DNA of 64,000 nucleotides from Actinomyces ruminis (GTDB lineage Bacteria; Actinomycetota; Actinomycetes; Actinomycetales; Actinomycetaceae), in the NCBI RefSeq assembly GCF_002154335.2, contig NZ_MTPX02000042.1:154068-218067 (forward strand). Direction: 5' to 3'. The stretch's first letter is position 1, and each line of letters starts with the position of its first letter. The notes below the pieces were generated by a model. The model worked only from the letters and a program-made list of their open reading frames with translations, was not told the DNA's origin and did not search any database. The position numbers and the translations under genes are program-made. Below, piece after piece: positions 56,201 to 64,000 of the stretch.

Positions 56201-57160
56201 TCAGGCGTGACGGCGGCTGCGCAGCAGCACGGCGCCGGAGGCGAGCAGGCCGGCCGCGAGGATGACCGGGGCCAGGCCCTCACCACCGGTCTTGGCCAGC
56301 TCCTTGCCGGAGGCCTTGGCCGGAACAGCGACCGCAACGGTCGCGGAGGTGTCATCCGCCGTCGTCGTGGTGGGGTCGTTCTGGGCGATGGCGGTGTCGT
56401 CGGAGCTGTCATCGCGGGCGGAGAGGTTGTACGCGCCGTTAGCGACGGTGATCAGGGAGGTGGAGTCGCCGCCCTCGCCGTAGCGGGAGCCGGTCACGCG
56501 CATTACGTAGGTTCCGTCGGGGACGGAGGGCGCGGGGAAGGTGCCGTTGAAGTTGCCGTCGGCGTCAACGGTGCCGGAGCCGATGGTGGCCACAGGGGTG
56601 GCGTCGGCCGACTCGGCGTCGGCCTGGCGGATCAGGACAGCGGTGGCGGTCTCGCCCGGGGTCAGGCCCGAGGCCGTGATCTTGAAGGTCTGGGAGCCGG
56701 CCTCGCCGCTGAGCGTGTACTTGCCGGTGAAGTCGGTGCCGTCCAGGATGATCCGCTCGCCGGCCGTATCGCTCGTGTCACCGTTGTAGGTGGTGCACTG
56801 AGCCGCGATGTACCACGGGTCGACGTTGGGGTCGCCACCGACCTCGGCGACGGCGGCGGACAGGTCCACGGTGGCGGTCCAGGTGCCGTCGGCACCGGCG
56901 TCGACCGTGACGGGCGTGGAGTAGGTGGAGCCGTCCACATTGTTGGTGAGGGCGACGGCCACTGCGCCCGGGTTCTCCGAGGTGCCGCAGCCGGAGCCGG
57001 TTACGGTGATAGACGAGTTGGGGTCGACGACGCGGCTGTCGGGGGCGTCGAGCGTGAAGCCGGAATCGGTGGTGTCGGCGAATGCCGGAGTCGATACGAC
57101 GGCGCCGGCGGCAACGAGTGCGGCGGTACCGATGGCGGTGATGGAGCGTCCGAGACGCAT
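56201..57160 (-). CDS. Sortase-anchored surface protein (LAKTG)
   Basis: 319 residues. Signal peptide MRLGRSITAIGTAALVAAGA ending before ADTTDSG. Two or three Ig-like beta domains (SRVVDPNSSITVTGSGC, GTWTATVDLSAAVAEVGG, YTLSGEAGSQTFKITASGLT). Asp/Thr-rich spacer. The sorting signal LAKTG, a hydrophobic helix (APVILAAGLLASGAVLL) and RSRRHA follow. Upstream of and co-directional with the LCP gene (23 bases apart). Function unknown; the small size suggests a minor surface or pilin-like protein. Confidence 0.85.
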   Translation of the reverse strand: MRLGRSITAIGTAALVAAGAVVSTPAFADTTDSGFTLDAPDSRVVDPNSSITVTGSGCGTSENPGAVAVALTNNVDGSTYSTPVTVDAGADGTWTATVDLSAAVAEVGGDPNVDPWYIAAQCTTYNGDTSDTAGERIILDGTDFTGKYTLSGEAGSQTFKITASGLTPGETATAVLIRQADAESADATPVATIGSGTVDADGNFNGTFPAPSVPDGTYVMRVTGSRYGEGGDSTSLITVANGAYNLSARDDSSDDTAIAQNDPTTTTADDTSATVAVAVPAKASGKELAKTGGEGLAPVILAAGLLASGAVLLRSRRHA

Positions 57161-57459
57161 GGAACCTCCAGATGGGATAGACGGTTACGGCGCGGGGCGG
57201 CGCCGGACTGAGCCCAGCCTTCCTGGATCTCGGTTTGGAGACAAGCGCTTTTTGTGTGATCTGTTTGTGATTCTGGTTCCAGGCGGCATCACGCGTGTCG
57301 CATCAGTCTCAAAGCTAGGACCTAGGGCCCGCCGAGCCTGGCTCTTCGTGTTTGAGGCTGTGGCGGCCGACGGGTGGCGGTTCGCCGAGTGATGATTGGC
57401 GCGCGCATCCTGGTGGCGCGATGGGTGGGGTGTTCAGGGTGGAGCCTGGTGGATCAAGG

Positions 57460-57600
57460 ACGACGTCCCTGCCTGCCCGGCACCGACCTTGTCAGCCCGA
57501 GAACGCCCTCGCGAGCCCGAAGACGTCCTCGCAAGCCTCAAAACGACCCGGCCAGCCGAGTACGACCTCCTGCGCCCGAGCACGACCCTCGCAGCGTAGC
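57460..57600 (+). repeat. Tandem array of about seven 19-20 bp units
   Basis: Degenerate units of the form CCCGAGNACGWCCTCGCAAG. The CG(A/T/C)CC or similar core begins at 57464, 57484, 57504, 57524, 57544, 57563 and 57583, i.e. steps of 20, 20, 20, 20, 19 and 20. Confidence 0.7.
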
Positions 57601-57684
57601 TCGTGCCGAACGATCACGGGTTGTTGGCGCGAGCGTGGTGCTTCGCCTCGGTTGTGGGGAGGCCTGTTGTCAACCCCTCGGTGT

Positions 57685-57833
57685 TTGGACCGGGTCCCCG
57701 CAGTTGGACCGGGTTCCCGCGCTTGGACCGGGTTCCCGCGCTTGGACCCTCTGAGAGTGCGTTTGAGGCGGTCCAACCGCAGACAGGCGGTCCAACCGCA
57801 GTTAGAGGGTCCGACCGCAGTTTGGCGGTCCAA
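57685..57833. repeat. Inverted arrays of 19-bp units with TTGGACC / GGTCCAA cores
   Basis: GGACC at 57687, 57706, 57725 and 57744 (unit TTGGACCGGGTTCCCGCGC) and, after 26 bases, GGTCC at 57770, 57789, 57808 and 57827 (unit GGCGGTCCAACCGCAGTTA). Every step within each group is exactly 19 bases: four units facing four. Confidence 0.85.
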
Positions 57834-58152
57834 ACCCGGGGAAGAAGGGGGCGCCGACGAGCGCCTGGGATGCACGCCTTGCCGGCAACGGGCGGGCGGG
57901 GGCGGGAACATGCCGACGCCCGGCACCCCGGCGGCGAAACACCCCTGCCGCCGAGGCAGCCGACTGGTCGGCCCAGGACTGCTTACCCACGGGACACCGT
58001 GCTCCCACAGTCCCCTGTGGCCATACAGAACCCGCGAACACCAAGCACAACACCGACTTATCCGCCAGACCGTAATCACCCCGACATCCCCGAACCACAC
58101 CAACCAATAGCCCAAGCTCAGACACCACGATCACGTCGACAACCCACCACCA

Positions 58153-58172
58153 CACCCTCAAACCGGAAGAGC
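58153..58172 (+). repeat. 20-bp dispersed repeat, copy 2
   Basis: CACCCTCAAACCGGAAGAGC, identical to 33822-33841 and again downstream of inverted 19-bp arrays. Confidence 0.7.
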
Positions 58173-58373
58173 TGCGAATATGTGTCTAGGCCAGGTGGTG
58201 GCGGGGAGGAGTCCTCATATGTCGGTTCCCATGGACATGTGTTCCTGTCGACTCACGAGCCGCGCGGAGGTCACCGTGAGCCGGTCACACGCCGATGCAT
58301 GGCCCGGGGCCGTCGACCGGCAGAGGCGGCGTGCCGACGTCGTCATGCACACTGCCTCTCCCATCCCGAAGCC

Positions 58374-60493
58374 TCACCAGATGGTCACGCGCTCCTCGGG
58401 TGGCAGCCACAGCGCATCGCCCTCGGTTACGTTGAAGGTCTCGTAGAAGGCGTCCACGTTGCGCACAATCCCGTTGCAGCGGAACTCTGCGGGGGAGTGC
58501 GGGTCGATCGTCAGCAGCAGTTCGGCGTAGTCGTCTCGGCTCTTGTTGCGCCAGATGCGTGCCCACGAGTAGAAGAAGCGCTCCAGGCCGGTGAGATCGT
58601 CGATTACCGGCGCCTGCTGCAGCGACTCGATCCCGGCGTCCGCCAGGGCCAGCGCATAGGCCTTCAGCGCGATGCCCAGACCACCCAGGTCGCCGATGTT
58701 CTCCCCGATCGTGAGTTCCCCGTTGACATGCGGGACGCGTCGGCGTCCTTGCCCTCGGCCTGCGCGCTGGCGACCAATGCCTCCGGGCGGTAGGCGTCGT
58801 ACTGAGCGATCAGTGCATGGGTGCGGGCCTCGAAGGCCTCGCGGTCGGCCTGGGTCCACCAGTCGGTCACCTTGCCGTGCCCGTCGAAGGTGGAGCCCTG
58901 GTCGTCGAAGCCGTGGCCGATCTCGTGGCCGATCACGGCGCCGATGCCGGCGTAGTTGACGGCGTCGTCGGCGTCCGGGTCGAAGAAGGGCGGCTGCAGG
59001 ATCGCGGCGGGAAAGACGATCTCGTTCATGGTCGGGTTGTAGTAGGCGTTGACCGTCTGCGGGGTCATGTGCCACTCCTCCCGGTCCACCGGCCCGCCCA
59101 GCTTGCGCAGGGAGCGGGCCAGCTCGAAGGCCTCCACCGAGCGCACCGAGCCGACGACGTCGCCGGGCGTCACCGTGACGGCGCTGTAGTCGCGCCACTT
59201 GCTCGGGTAGCCGATCTTCGGGGTGAACAGGGACAGCTTTTCCAGGGCGCGTTTGCGGGTGGCCGGGCTCATCCAGTCCAGGGCGGAGATCGACTGGCGG
59301 TAGGCCTCGATCAGGCGGGCGACCAGCTGCTCCATGCGCGCCTTGTGGGCGGGCGGGAAGTGCCGGGCGACGTACCGCTCACCCAGGGCCTCGCCCAGCG
59401 TGCCCTCGATCAGGCCGACACCGCGCTTCCAACGGGCCCGCAGCTCGTCCACCCCCTGGAGCGTGTGGGAGTAGAAGTCGAAGTTCTCCTCCACGAAGTC
59501 CCGCGAGAGCAGGGTGGCGCGGCCGTGCACCAGATGCCAGGCGGCCCAAGCACGCAGGTCGGCCAACGGCATCTCGTGCCACACCTGCGCCAGGTGCGAC
59601 AGGTAGTCGGGCTGCTCGACGATGGTCTCGGCCAGCAGCATGCCGGGCTGCGCGCCGGCGTCCGCCACCGCCGCGTTCACGCCCTCGCGCCAGGCCTGCC
59701 ATGGGAACAGCGGCGCGGAGGCGACCAGGTCGTCCCAGGCGGTGGGGTTGTTGATCTTCTCGATGTCCCGGCAGGCCACCACGTCCCAGTGGCCCTTGGC
59801 CAGTGCGGTCTCCAACGCCATGATGCGCCGTGCCAGTGCGTCGGCGTCGGCCCCCAGCTGCTGCGGCAGACCCGCCAAATCCAGCATACGTGCCACGTGG
59901 GCGACGTACGCCCGGCGGATCTCGGCACGGTCCTCCTCGCGGTAGTAGGACTCGTCGGGTAGGCCCAGGCCCGACTGGGCCATCCAGGTGGTGTAGCGGT
60001 CCGGGTCGTTAAGGTCGACCTCGACGTCGATGGCTACCGGCCCGGTGAAGCCGGCGGCCAGGTGGGCGCCCAGGGCATGGGCAAGCGCCTCCTTGTCCGC
60101 CGCCGCGAGCACGGGCTCCAGCTCGGGGATCAGCGGGTCGGCACTGAGCTGCTCCACGTGCTCCTCGTCCAGAAAGGCGGCGTACAGCGCGCCGAGCTTG
60201 CCCGCGGAGGTGGTGGGAACGTCGTCGTGCGGGGCGTCGGCCAGCTCCTCGAGAATGTCACGGCAGGCGGCCTCGGCGGCGTCGCGCAGCACCAGGAATG
60301 AACCGGTGGCCGGACGGTCGGCGGGGATCGTCGTCGTCGCCAGCCACGTCCCGTTCACATGGCGGTACAGGTCATCCTGCGGGCGCACGGAGGCATCGGC
60401 GGCGGCGGTGTCATACACGCCCGCCAGCACGGCGGCGTCGGAGTCGGTGGGCGCCGTCGGGGCGTCGGCGGGAGAAGCGGTCGGTTCAGTCAT
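58374..60493 (-). CDS. M13-family metallopeptidase (PepO/neprilysin-like), apparent frameshift
   Basis: ATG 60493. Zinc motif HEIGH in IGAVIGHEIGHGFDDQGSTF, substrate motif VNAYYNP, and third ligand Glu in GELTIGENIGDLGGLG. The latter lies beyond a frame change near 58737, where one base must be added (GKDAD then VPHVNGELTIGEN). The C terminus (AEFRCNGIVRNVDAFYETFN ... TIW) is normal, giving about 706 residues, slightly longer than most. The N-terminal part (QDDLYRHVNGTWLATTTIPA) is typical. No signal peptide, so probably cytoplasmic. Degrades peptides. Confidence 0.9.
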
Positions 60494-60579
60494 GGCGCAA
60501 CGCTAGCCCGCGGGTGCACATCCGCCCGTATCCGCAGCTGGAGGGCGCCGGATTTGTTCGCGTGAGGCACAATTCATTC

Positions 60580-61044
60580 ATGCGCATTCACATCGGCACC
60601 GACCACGCTGGATTCGAACTCAAGGGCATTCTCGTCGACCACTGGCGGCAGGCCGGCCACGAGGTCATCGACCACGGCTGCTACGTCTACGACCGCATGG
60701 ACGACTATCCGGAGTTCTGCATCGCCTGCGCCGAGGCGGTGGTGGCCGATCCGGGCAGCCTGGGCGTGGTGCTCGGCGGCTCCGGCAATGGTGAGCAGAT
60801 CGCCGCCAACCTGGTAGACGGCGTGCGCGCCGCACTGGTGTGGAACGAGGAGGTCGCTCGGCTCGCCCGCCAGCACAACAACGCAAACGTGGCCGGGCTG
60901 GGCGCCCGCATGCACAGCACCGAGGAAGCGGTGCGGATCCTGGACGCCTTCATCTCCGAGCCCTTCAGCGGCGAGAAGCGCCACCAGAACCGCATCGACC
61001 AGATGGCCGCCTACGAGGCACACCGCAACCATCCCCAGGATTGA
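60580..61044 (+). CDS. rpiB: Ribose-5-phosphate isomerase B
   Basis: 154 residues from ATG 60580. Interconverts ribose 5-phosphate and ribulose 5-phosphate. Motifs: IGTDHAGFELKGIL, GVVLGGSGNGEQIAANLVDG (the anion-binding loop), VRAALVWNEEVARLARQHNN, NVAGLGARM. Actinobacterial RpiB uses a Glu base where E. coli has Cys, and the GSGNGE here fits that. Divergent from the M13 peptidase. Confidence 0.95.
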   Translation: MRIHIGTDHAGFELKGILVDHWRQAGHEVIDHGCYVYDRMDDYPEFCIACAEAVVADPGSLGVVLGGSGNGEQIAANLVDGVRAALVWNEEVARLARQHNNANVAGLGARMHSTEEAVRILDAFISEPFSGEKRHQNRIDQMAAYEAHRNHPQD

Positions 61045-61088
61045 GATCACCCGCTACGCCGCCTTAGTCGGCAGGTAGCGTTCCCGGT

Positions 61089-62063
61089 ATGCCCGAAGGT
61101 CACACCGTCCACCGCCTTGCAGCTGCCCTCACCGAGTTGTATGGCGGCCAGCGCCTGGAAGTGTCCTCGCCGCAGGGACGCTTCGCCGCCGGCGCCGCCC
61201 GCCTGAACGGGCAGGTGCTCCTGGGGGCGCAGGCACACGGCAAGCAGCTGTTCGTGGCCTTCGCGCCGGTAGCCGACCTTCCCCAGGATGCCCCGGACGT
61301 GACCTGGACGCGCATACACCTGGGCCTGTACGGCTCGTGGACCTTCGCCGGCGACAGCGCCTTCACCGCGCCCCACTCCATCGGCGCGCCCCGCCGCAGA
61401 GTGGGGGAGCGGGGCGAGCAGCCCCTCGCGCACGGCGGCGGCTCCGCCTTGTCCGGCCTCGACGGGCAGCAGCCGGCCCCCGCCGCGCCCGGAGAGTGGA
61501 CCCCGCCCGAACCTCGCGGCGCCGTCCGGCTGCGGCTCGCCGGGGAGCACGGGGTGGCGGACCTGACCGGACCGACCGCCTGCGAACTGTTGGATGCCGA
61601 CGGCGTGGCCGCGGTGCGCCGTCGCCTGGGGCCGGACCCGTTGCGCCCCGATGCCGATCCCGAGGCGTTCATCGCCGCCGTTCGCCGCCGCAAGCGGAAC
61701 ATAGGTGAGCTGCTGATGGACCAGTCGATTCTGGCCGGGGTCGGCAATATCTACCGTGCCGAGGTCCTGTTCCGCGTCGGCCTGTCCCCATTCCGGCAGG
61801 GCAAGCGGATCAGTGCCGCGCGGCTGCAGGAGATTTGGGACGACCTGGTGCCACTAATGGAGTACGGGGTCGCCACCGGCTTCATCACCACGGTCGACGC
61901 CGCGGAGGTGCCCGAGCCGTTGCCCGAGGGTGATGCGGAGGCCGGGCGCTGGTACGTCTACCACCGGGCCCTGCGGCCCTGCCTGCGCTGCGGCACCTGC
62001 GTCGCGGAGCGGGAGGTTGCCGGGCGGCGCCTGTTCTGGTGTCCGGCCTGCCAGGCCTACTGA
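61089..62063 (+). CDS. Fpg/Nei-family DNA glycosylase (Nei-like)
   Basis: 324 residues. Removes oxidised bases and nicks the strand. The N terminus MPEGHTVHRLA supplies catalytic P2 and E3; GKQLFVAF has the conserved Lys region. The helix-two-turn-helix is LMDQSILAGVGNIYRAEVLF, and the zinc finger CLRCGTC...CPAC is at the C terminus. The MPEGHT start marks the Nei side of the family. A Gly/Pro-rich insertion at about residues 98-140 (GERGEQPLAHGGGSALSGLD) is unusual. Follows rpiB by 44 bases, probably co-transcribed. Confidence 0.9.
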   Translation: MPEGHTVHRLAAALTELYGGQRLEVSSPQGRFAAGAARLNGQVLLGAQAHGKQLFVAFAPVADLPQDAPDVTWTRIHLGLYGSWTFAGDSAFTAPHSIGAPRRRVGERGEQPLAHGGGSALSGLDGQQPAPAAPGEWTPPEPRGAVRLRLAGEHGVADLTGPTACELLDADGVAAVRRRLGPDPLRPDADPEAFIAAVRRRKRNIGELLMDQSILAGVGNIYRAEVLFRVGLSPFRQGKRISAARLQEIWDDLVPLMEYGVATGFITTVDAAEVPEPLPEGDAEAGRWYVYHRALRPCLRCGTCVAEREVAGRRLFWCPACQAY

Positions 62064-62066
62064 CTG

Positions 62067-62630
62067 CTACTGCCCGTCTGCCCTGCGGTGCGGCAGCAGC
62101 GCAGTGACCAACAGCGCCACGCCGATTCCCGCCAGCAGCACAATCACCGCGGTGACCGGGTCGACTTGCACGCCCACGGCGACGGCGAGCAACAACCCTC
62201 CCAGCACCAGCAGGATCAGCCCCCACACCAGGGTGCCGGCCCGCACGCCCCGCGGTGCGCCCGGGGCCGAGCCGGAGGTGACGCCGTTGTCCTGTGCGTC
62301 GGTGTGCTTGCGCGGCGCGCTCCAGACGTCGCGCTCCGGGGTGAGCGGCGGCAGGTCATGAGGCGGTTGCGGGCCCGGGGACTCGGGCGGCTTACCCGCC
62401 GGCAGCTGCCAGGTGGTGGCCGGGTCGGGTGAGTCCGACGCCCCCAGGGGCAGCGGGGCGGTAGGGGGAGCGTCGGGGGAGGTGGCGTCCAGCTTGCGGG
62501 TCGCTTCCGCTGGGCTCACATCCAGGACGGCGGTGGTGTCGTTGTGCTCGGTTCCGGTGGTGTCCGCGACGTCGGTTACGTCCGCGGCCGCTGCGGGCCG
62601 GCCGTCCGCGTTGCTGGTGTTCTCGCTCAT
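62067..62630 (-). CDS. Membrane protein with long disordered N terminus
   Basis: 187 residues, start ATG 62630 with AGGAGATAACC upstream. Residues 1-125 are Pro/Ala/Asp/Thr-rich and disordered; two hydrophobic helices follow (TLVWGLILLVLGGLLLAVAV and AVIVLLAGIGVALLVTALLP). Such proteins accompany PspC-type envelope-stress genes in actinobacteria, and the next gene upstream is of that kind. Function unknown. Confidence 0.7.
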   Translation of the reverse strand: MSENTSNADGRPAAAADVTDVADTTGTEHNDTTAVLDVSPAEATRKLDATSPDAPPTAPLPLGASDSPDPATTWQLPAGKPPESPGPQPPHDLPPLTPERDVWSAPRKHTDAQDNGVTSGSAPGAPRGVRAGTLVWGLILLVLGGLLLAVAVGVQVDPVTAVIVLLAGIGVALLVTALLPHRRADGQ

Positions 62631-62658
62631 GGTTATCTCCTAAACAGCTGGTCGCAAG

Positions 62659-64000
62659 TCAGTCAGTCGCGGTCGGCGTGGCCGTGGCGGCTGCCGAAGG
62701 CTCACCGGAGGGCTGCGCCGAGGGTGAGGCGGATGCCTCGGCCTGCGCGTCGGCGATGGGGCTGGAGCCGGACTCCAGGGCCTCGCTCACGCAGTTGTCC
62801 CAGGCCTCCCGGCCGGCCCCCGTCAGGCTGGAGACGTCATACCAACTGCCGTCCCAATAGTCGTCTTCATAGGGATCCTCGTCTTCCGCGCCGTCCTCCG
62901 TGGCGGCCTCGGTAGCCCGGGCGTCCGCCGCGGCGTTCGCGCAGATAGAAGCAGTGTCGTCGTCGATCGCGTCGTGCGTCATGCCGGGAACCGGGAGTTC
63001 CTCATGGGAGTCGCCGTCGGCGTCCACCCAGTACCAGACGATCCACACCTCGTTGTTCTGGTTTCCGTACCAGGTAACTTCGCTGGGTTGCTCGTCTATG
63101 CGAACGTTTCCCGTGCCCACCTCGATGTCTAGCATGAGGGCGGTTCCGGAGGTCCGGGCGGCCGGCGAGGTGACCGAAGTGGTTTCGTCCACCTGCCAGT
63201 GGGCGACGCCGTAGTTGTTGATGCTGGTTCCATCGACCCGGTAGCGGTCCTCCTGCCAGTAGCCGCCGTCGCTGACCGGCTGGCCGTCGGCGAGCCAGTT
63301 GTCCTTGAAGTCGGCGGTGAACTCACCCATGCCCACCTCCGCGTCCACGGCCAGGTTCTGGCCCGTGGCCGTGCGCACCTTGACGTCGCCGACGCCGACG
63401 CTGAGTCGCGCCCGTGTGTGCGGCTCCGCACCGGCCGGCATGTCGCGCAGGTCTAGGACGACGCTTCCCACCGCGTAGTCGCCCAGGTCCACCACCATGT
63501 CCGCGTTGCCGTCGCCCGCGGCCAGTTGCGGTTCCAGATCGTCCCAGGTCAGCGTGACGGTGTTGTTGGGGGCGCCGTGCGTGAAGTCGCGCGCGCTTAG
63601 GACAGTTCCGGACATGTTGGCGCCGATTGCCACTGTGGGCAGGGCCACCAGTACGGCGAGCCAGCCTGCGGCGGTCATCCAGCCGCCGCGGCGCCCGCGC
63701 AGGGCGCTGATGACGATGCCTGCCCCCAGCAATGCGGTGATGGTGCCGACGATGGCGACCCCTGCCGCCAGTGGCCCCATGCGGCCGGTCGAACAGATCA
63801 GCACAATCGCGGCGATGCAGCAGCAGGCAATGCCCACAATCGCCAGTCCCAAGCGTCGGCCCGGCCCGGGGCGACGGGGCCGCGGGGGGCTGACAGGCCT
63901 GGGCGTGGGCGGCGCGGGCCGCACCGGCGGTGTGGGGGGTAGCGTCCTGCACGGGGTGCCGCAGGCGCGGCCGCCGCCATGGGGGGCGGTGTGATTGGCG
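62659..64000 (-). CDS. Membrane protein with beta-rich adhesin-like C-terminal domain (PspC/LiaF-like), 5' end beyond window
   Basis: The frame is open from 62659 to the right edge. GTG 63924 gives a possible 421-residue form but codons upstream continue without a stop. Three hydrophobic segments (LGLAIVGIACCCIAAIVLIC, GPLAAGVAIVGTITALLGAG, MTAAGWLAVLVALPTVAIGA) precede an extracellular beta domain (MVVDLGDYAVGSVVLDLRDM, ARLSVGVGDVKVRTATGQNL, VDAEVGMGEFTADFKDNW) like those of LiaF/PspC-associated proteins. The tail is acidic, then Ser/Pro/Thr-rich. Likely envelope-stress sensing, inferred from this architecture. Confidence 0.7.
   Translation of the reverse strand, partial: ANHTAPHGGGRACGTPCRTLPPTPPVRPAPPTPRPVSPPRPRRPGPGRRLGLAIVGIACCCIAAIVLICSTGRMGPLAAGVAIVGTITALLGAGIVISALRGRRGGWMTAAGWLAVLVALPTVAIGANMSGTVLSARDFTHGAPNNTVTLTWDDLEPQLAAGDGNADMVVDLGDYAVGSVVLDLRDMPAGAEPHTRARLSVGVGDVKVRTATGQNLAVDAEVGMGEFTADFKDNWLADGQPVSDGGYWQEDRYRVDGTSINNYGVAHWQVDETTSVTSPAARTSGTALMLDIEVGTGNVRIDEQPSEVTWYGNQNNEVWIVWYWVDADGDSHEELPVPGMTHDAIDDDTASICANAAADARATEAATEDGAEDEDPYEDDYWDGSWYDVSSLTGAGREAWDNCVSEALESGSSPIADAQAEASASPSAQPSGEPSAAATATPTATD

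Larger units (their letters stand above)
57161..58373. other. 1.2-kb intergenic region made largely of repeats
   Basis: No convincing gene. Beyond the arrays at 57464-57831 and the 20-bp dispersed repeat at 58153, the stretch 57840-58370 shows no recognised feature. A minus-strand ORF of 207 residues (57492-58115) is repeat-derived and was rejected. Confidence 0.6.

Noticed and set aside
57464..57831. Possible CRISPR arrays
   Set aside because: Units of 19-20 bp have no unique spacers and reverse orientation midway; no cas gene is in the window.
57492..58115. 207-residue minus-strand ORF in the repeat region
   Set aside because: Much of it translates the 19-20 bp arrays; no domain and no credible ribosome site.
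58817..59962. 381-residue + strand ORF opposite the M13 peptidase
   Set aside because: Antisense shadow; the minus strand carries all M13 motifs.

Overview
The window is high-GC DNA from an actinobacterium. The gene set suggests Actinomyces or a close relative in the Actinomycetaceae: sortase-anchored surface proteins with LAKTG/LARTG signals, an LCP protein, a phosphotransferase system split into single-domain genes, and EttA. The genus is an inference. No rRNA or tRNA gene was recognised.

Positions 1 to about 29,590 are the right-hand part of a siphovirus-type prophage, read almost entirely on the + strand. Its order is: early genes (ParB-like protein, glutaredoxin-like protein, RusA-like resolvase, several small unknowns, an HNH/replisome-organizer-like protein with an iteron-like array in its 3' end, small DNA-binding protein); packaging and head (HNH, small and large terminase, portal fused to a MuF-like domain, prohead protease, HK97-type capsid, connectors); tail (terminator, major tail protein, frameshifted chaperones, tape measure, distal tail, tail proteins and fibre); and lysis (amidase endolysin, holin-type membrane proteins). 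A potassium channel gene lies on the opposite strand as probable cargo. The integrase must lie left of the window. The right junction appears to be at the 3' end of an LD-carboxypeptidase (MccF-like) gene, which is truncated there, and it is marked by a cluster of GTCTA(G/C)C motifs.

Positions 29.5-64 kb are chromosome. In order: a CPBP membrane protease; ettA; a LARTG surface protein; tesB-like thioesterase and ptsI; PTS EIIB, malQ, PTS EIIA and PTS EIIC; pepN. Then comes a six-enzyme sugar-acid or polyol catabolic cluster (MFS transporter, DeoR regulator, Zn-dehydrogenase, FGGY kinase, class I aldolase, D-glycerate dehydrogenase, glycerate kinase). It is followed by an LCP gene, a second surface protein, an M13 peptidase, rpiB, a Fpg/Nei glycosylase and two membrane proteins running off the right edge.

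Two things affect every reading of this sequence. At least ten genes, phage and host alike, are broken by single-base shifts, most explained by one missing base and several of those in a G run. I read these as probable sequencing or assembly errors, not decay, and annotate those genes as one CDS across the shift. Separately, two intergenic regions (33.65-33.77 kb and 57.46-57.83 kb) carry arrays of 19-20 bp units in inverted orientation, and each is followed by the same 20-bp sequence. These arrays and the catabolic cluster are the best candidates for something undescribed.
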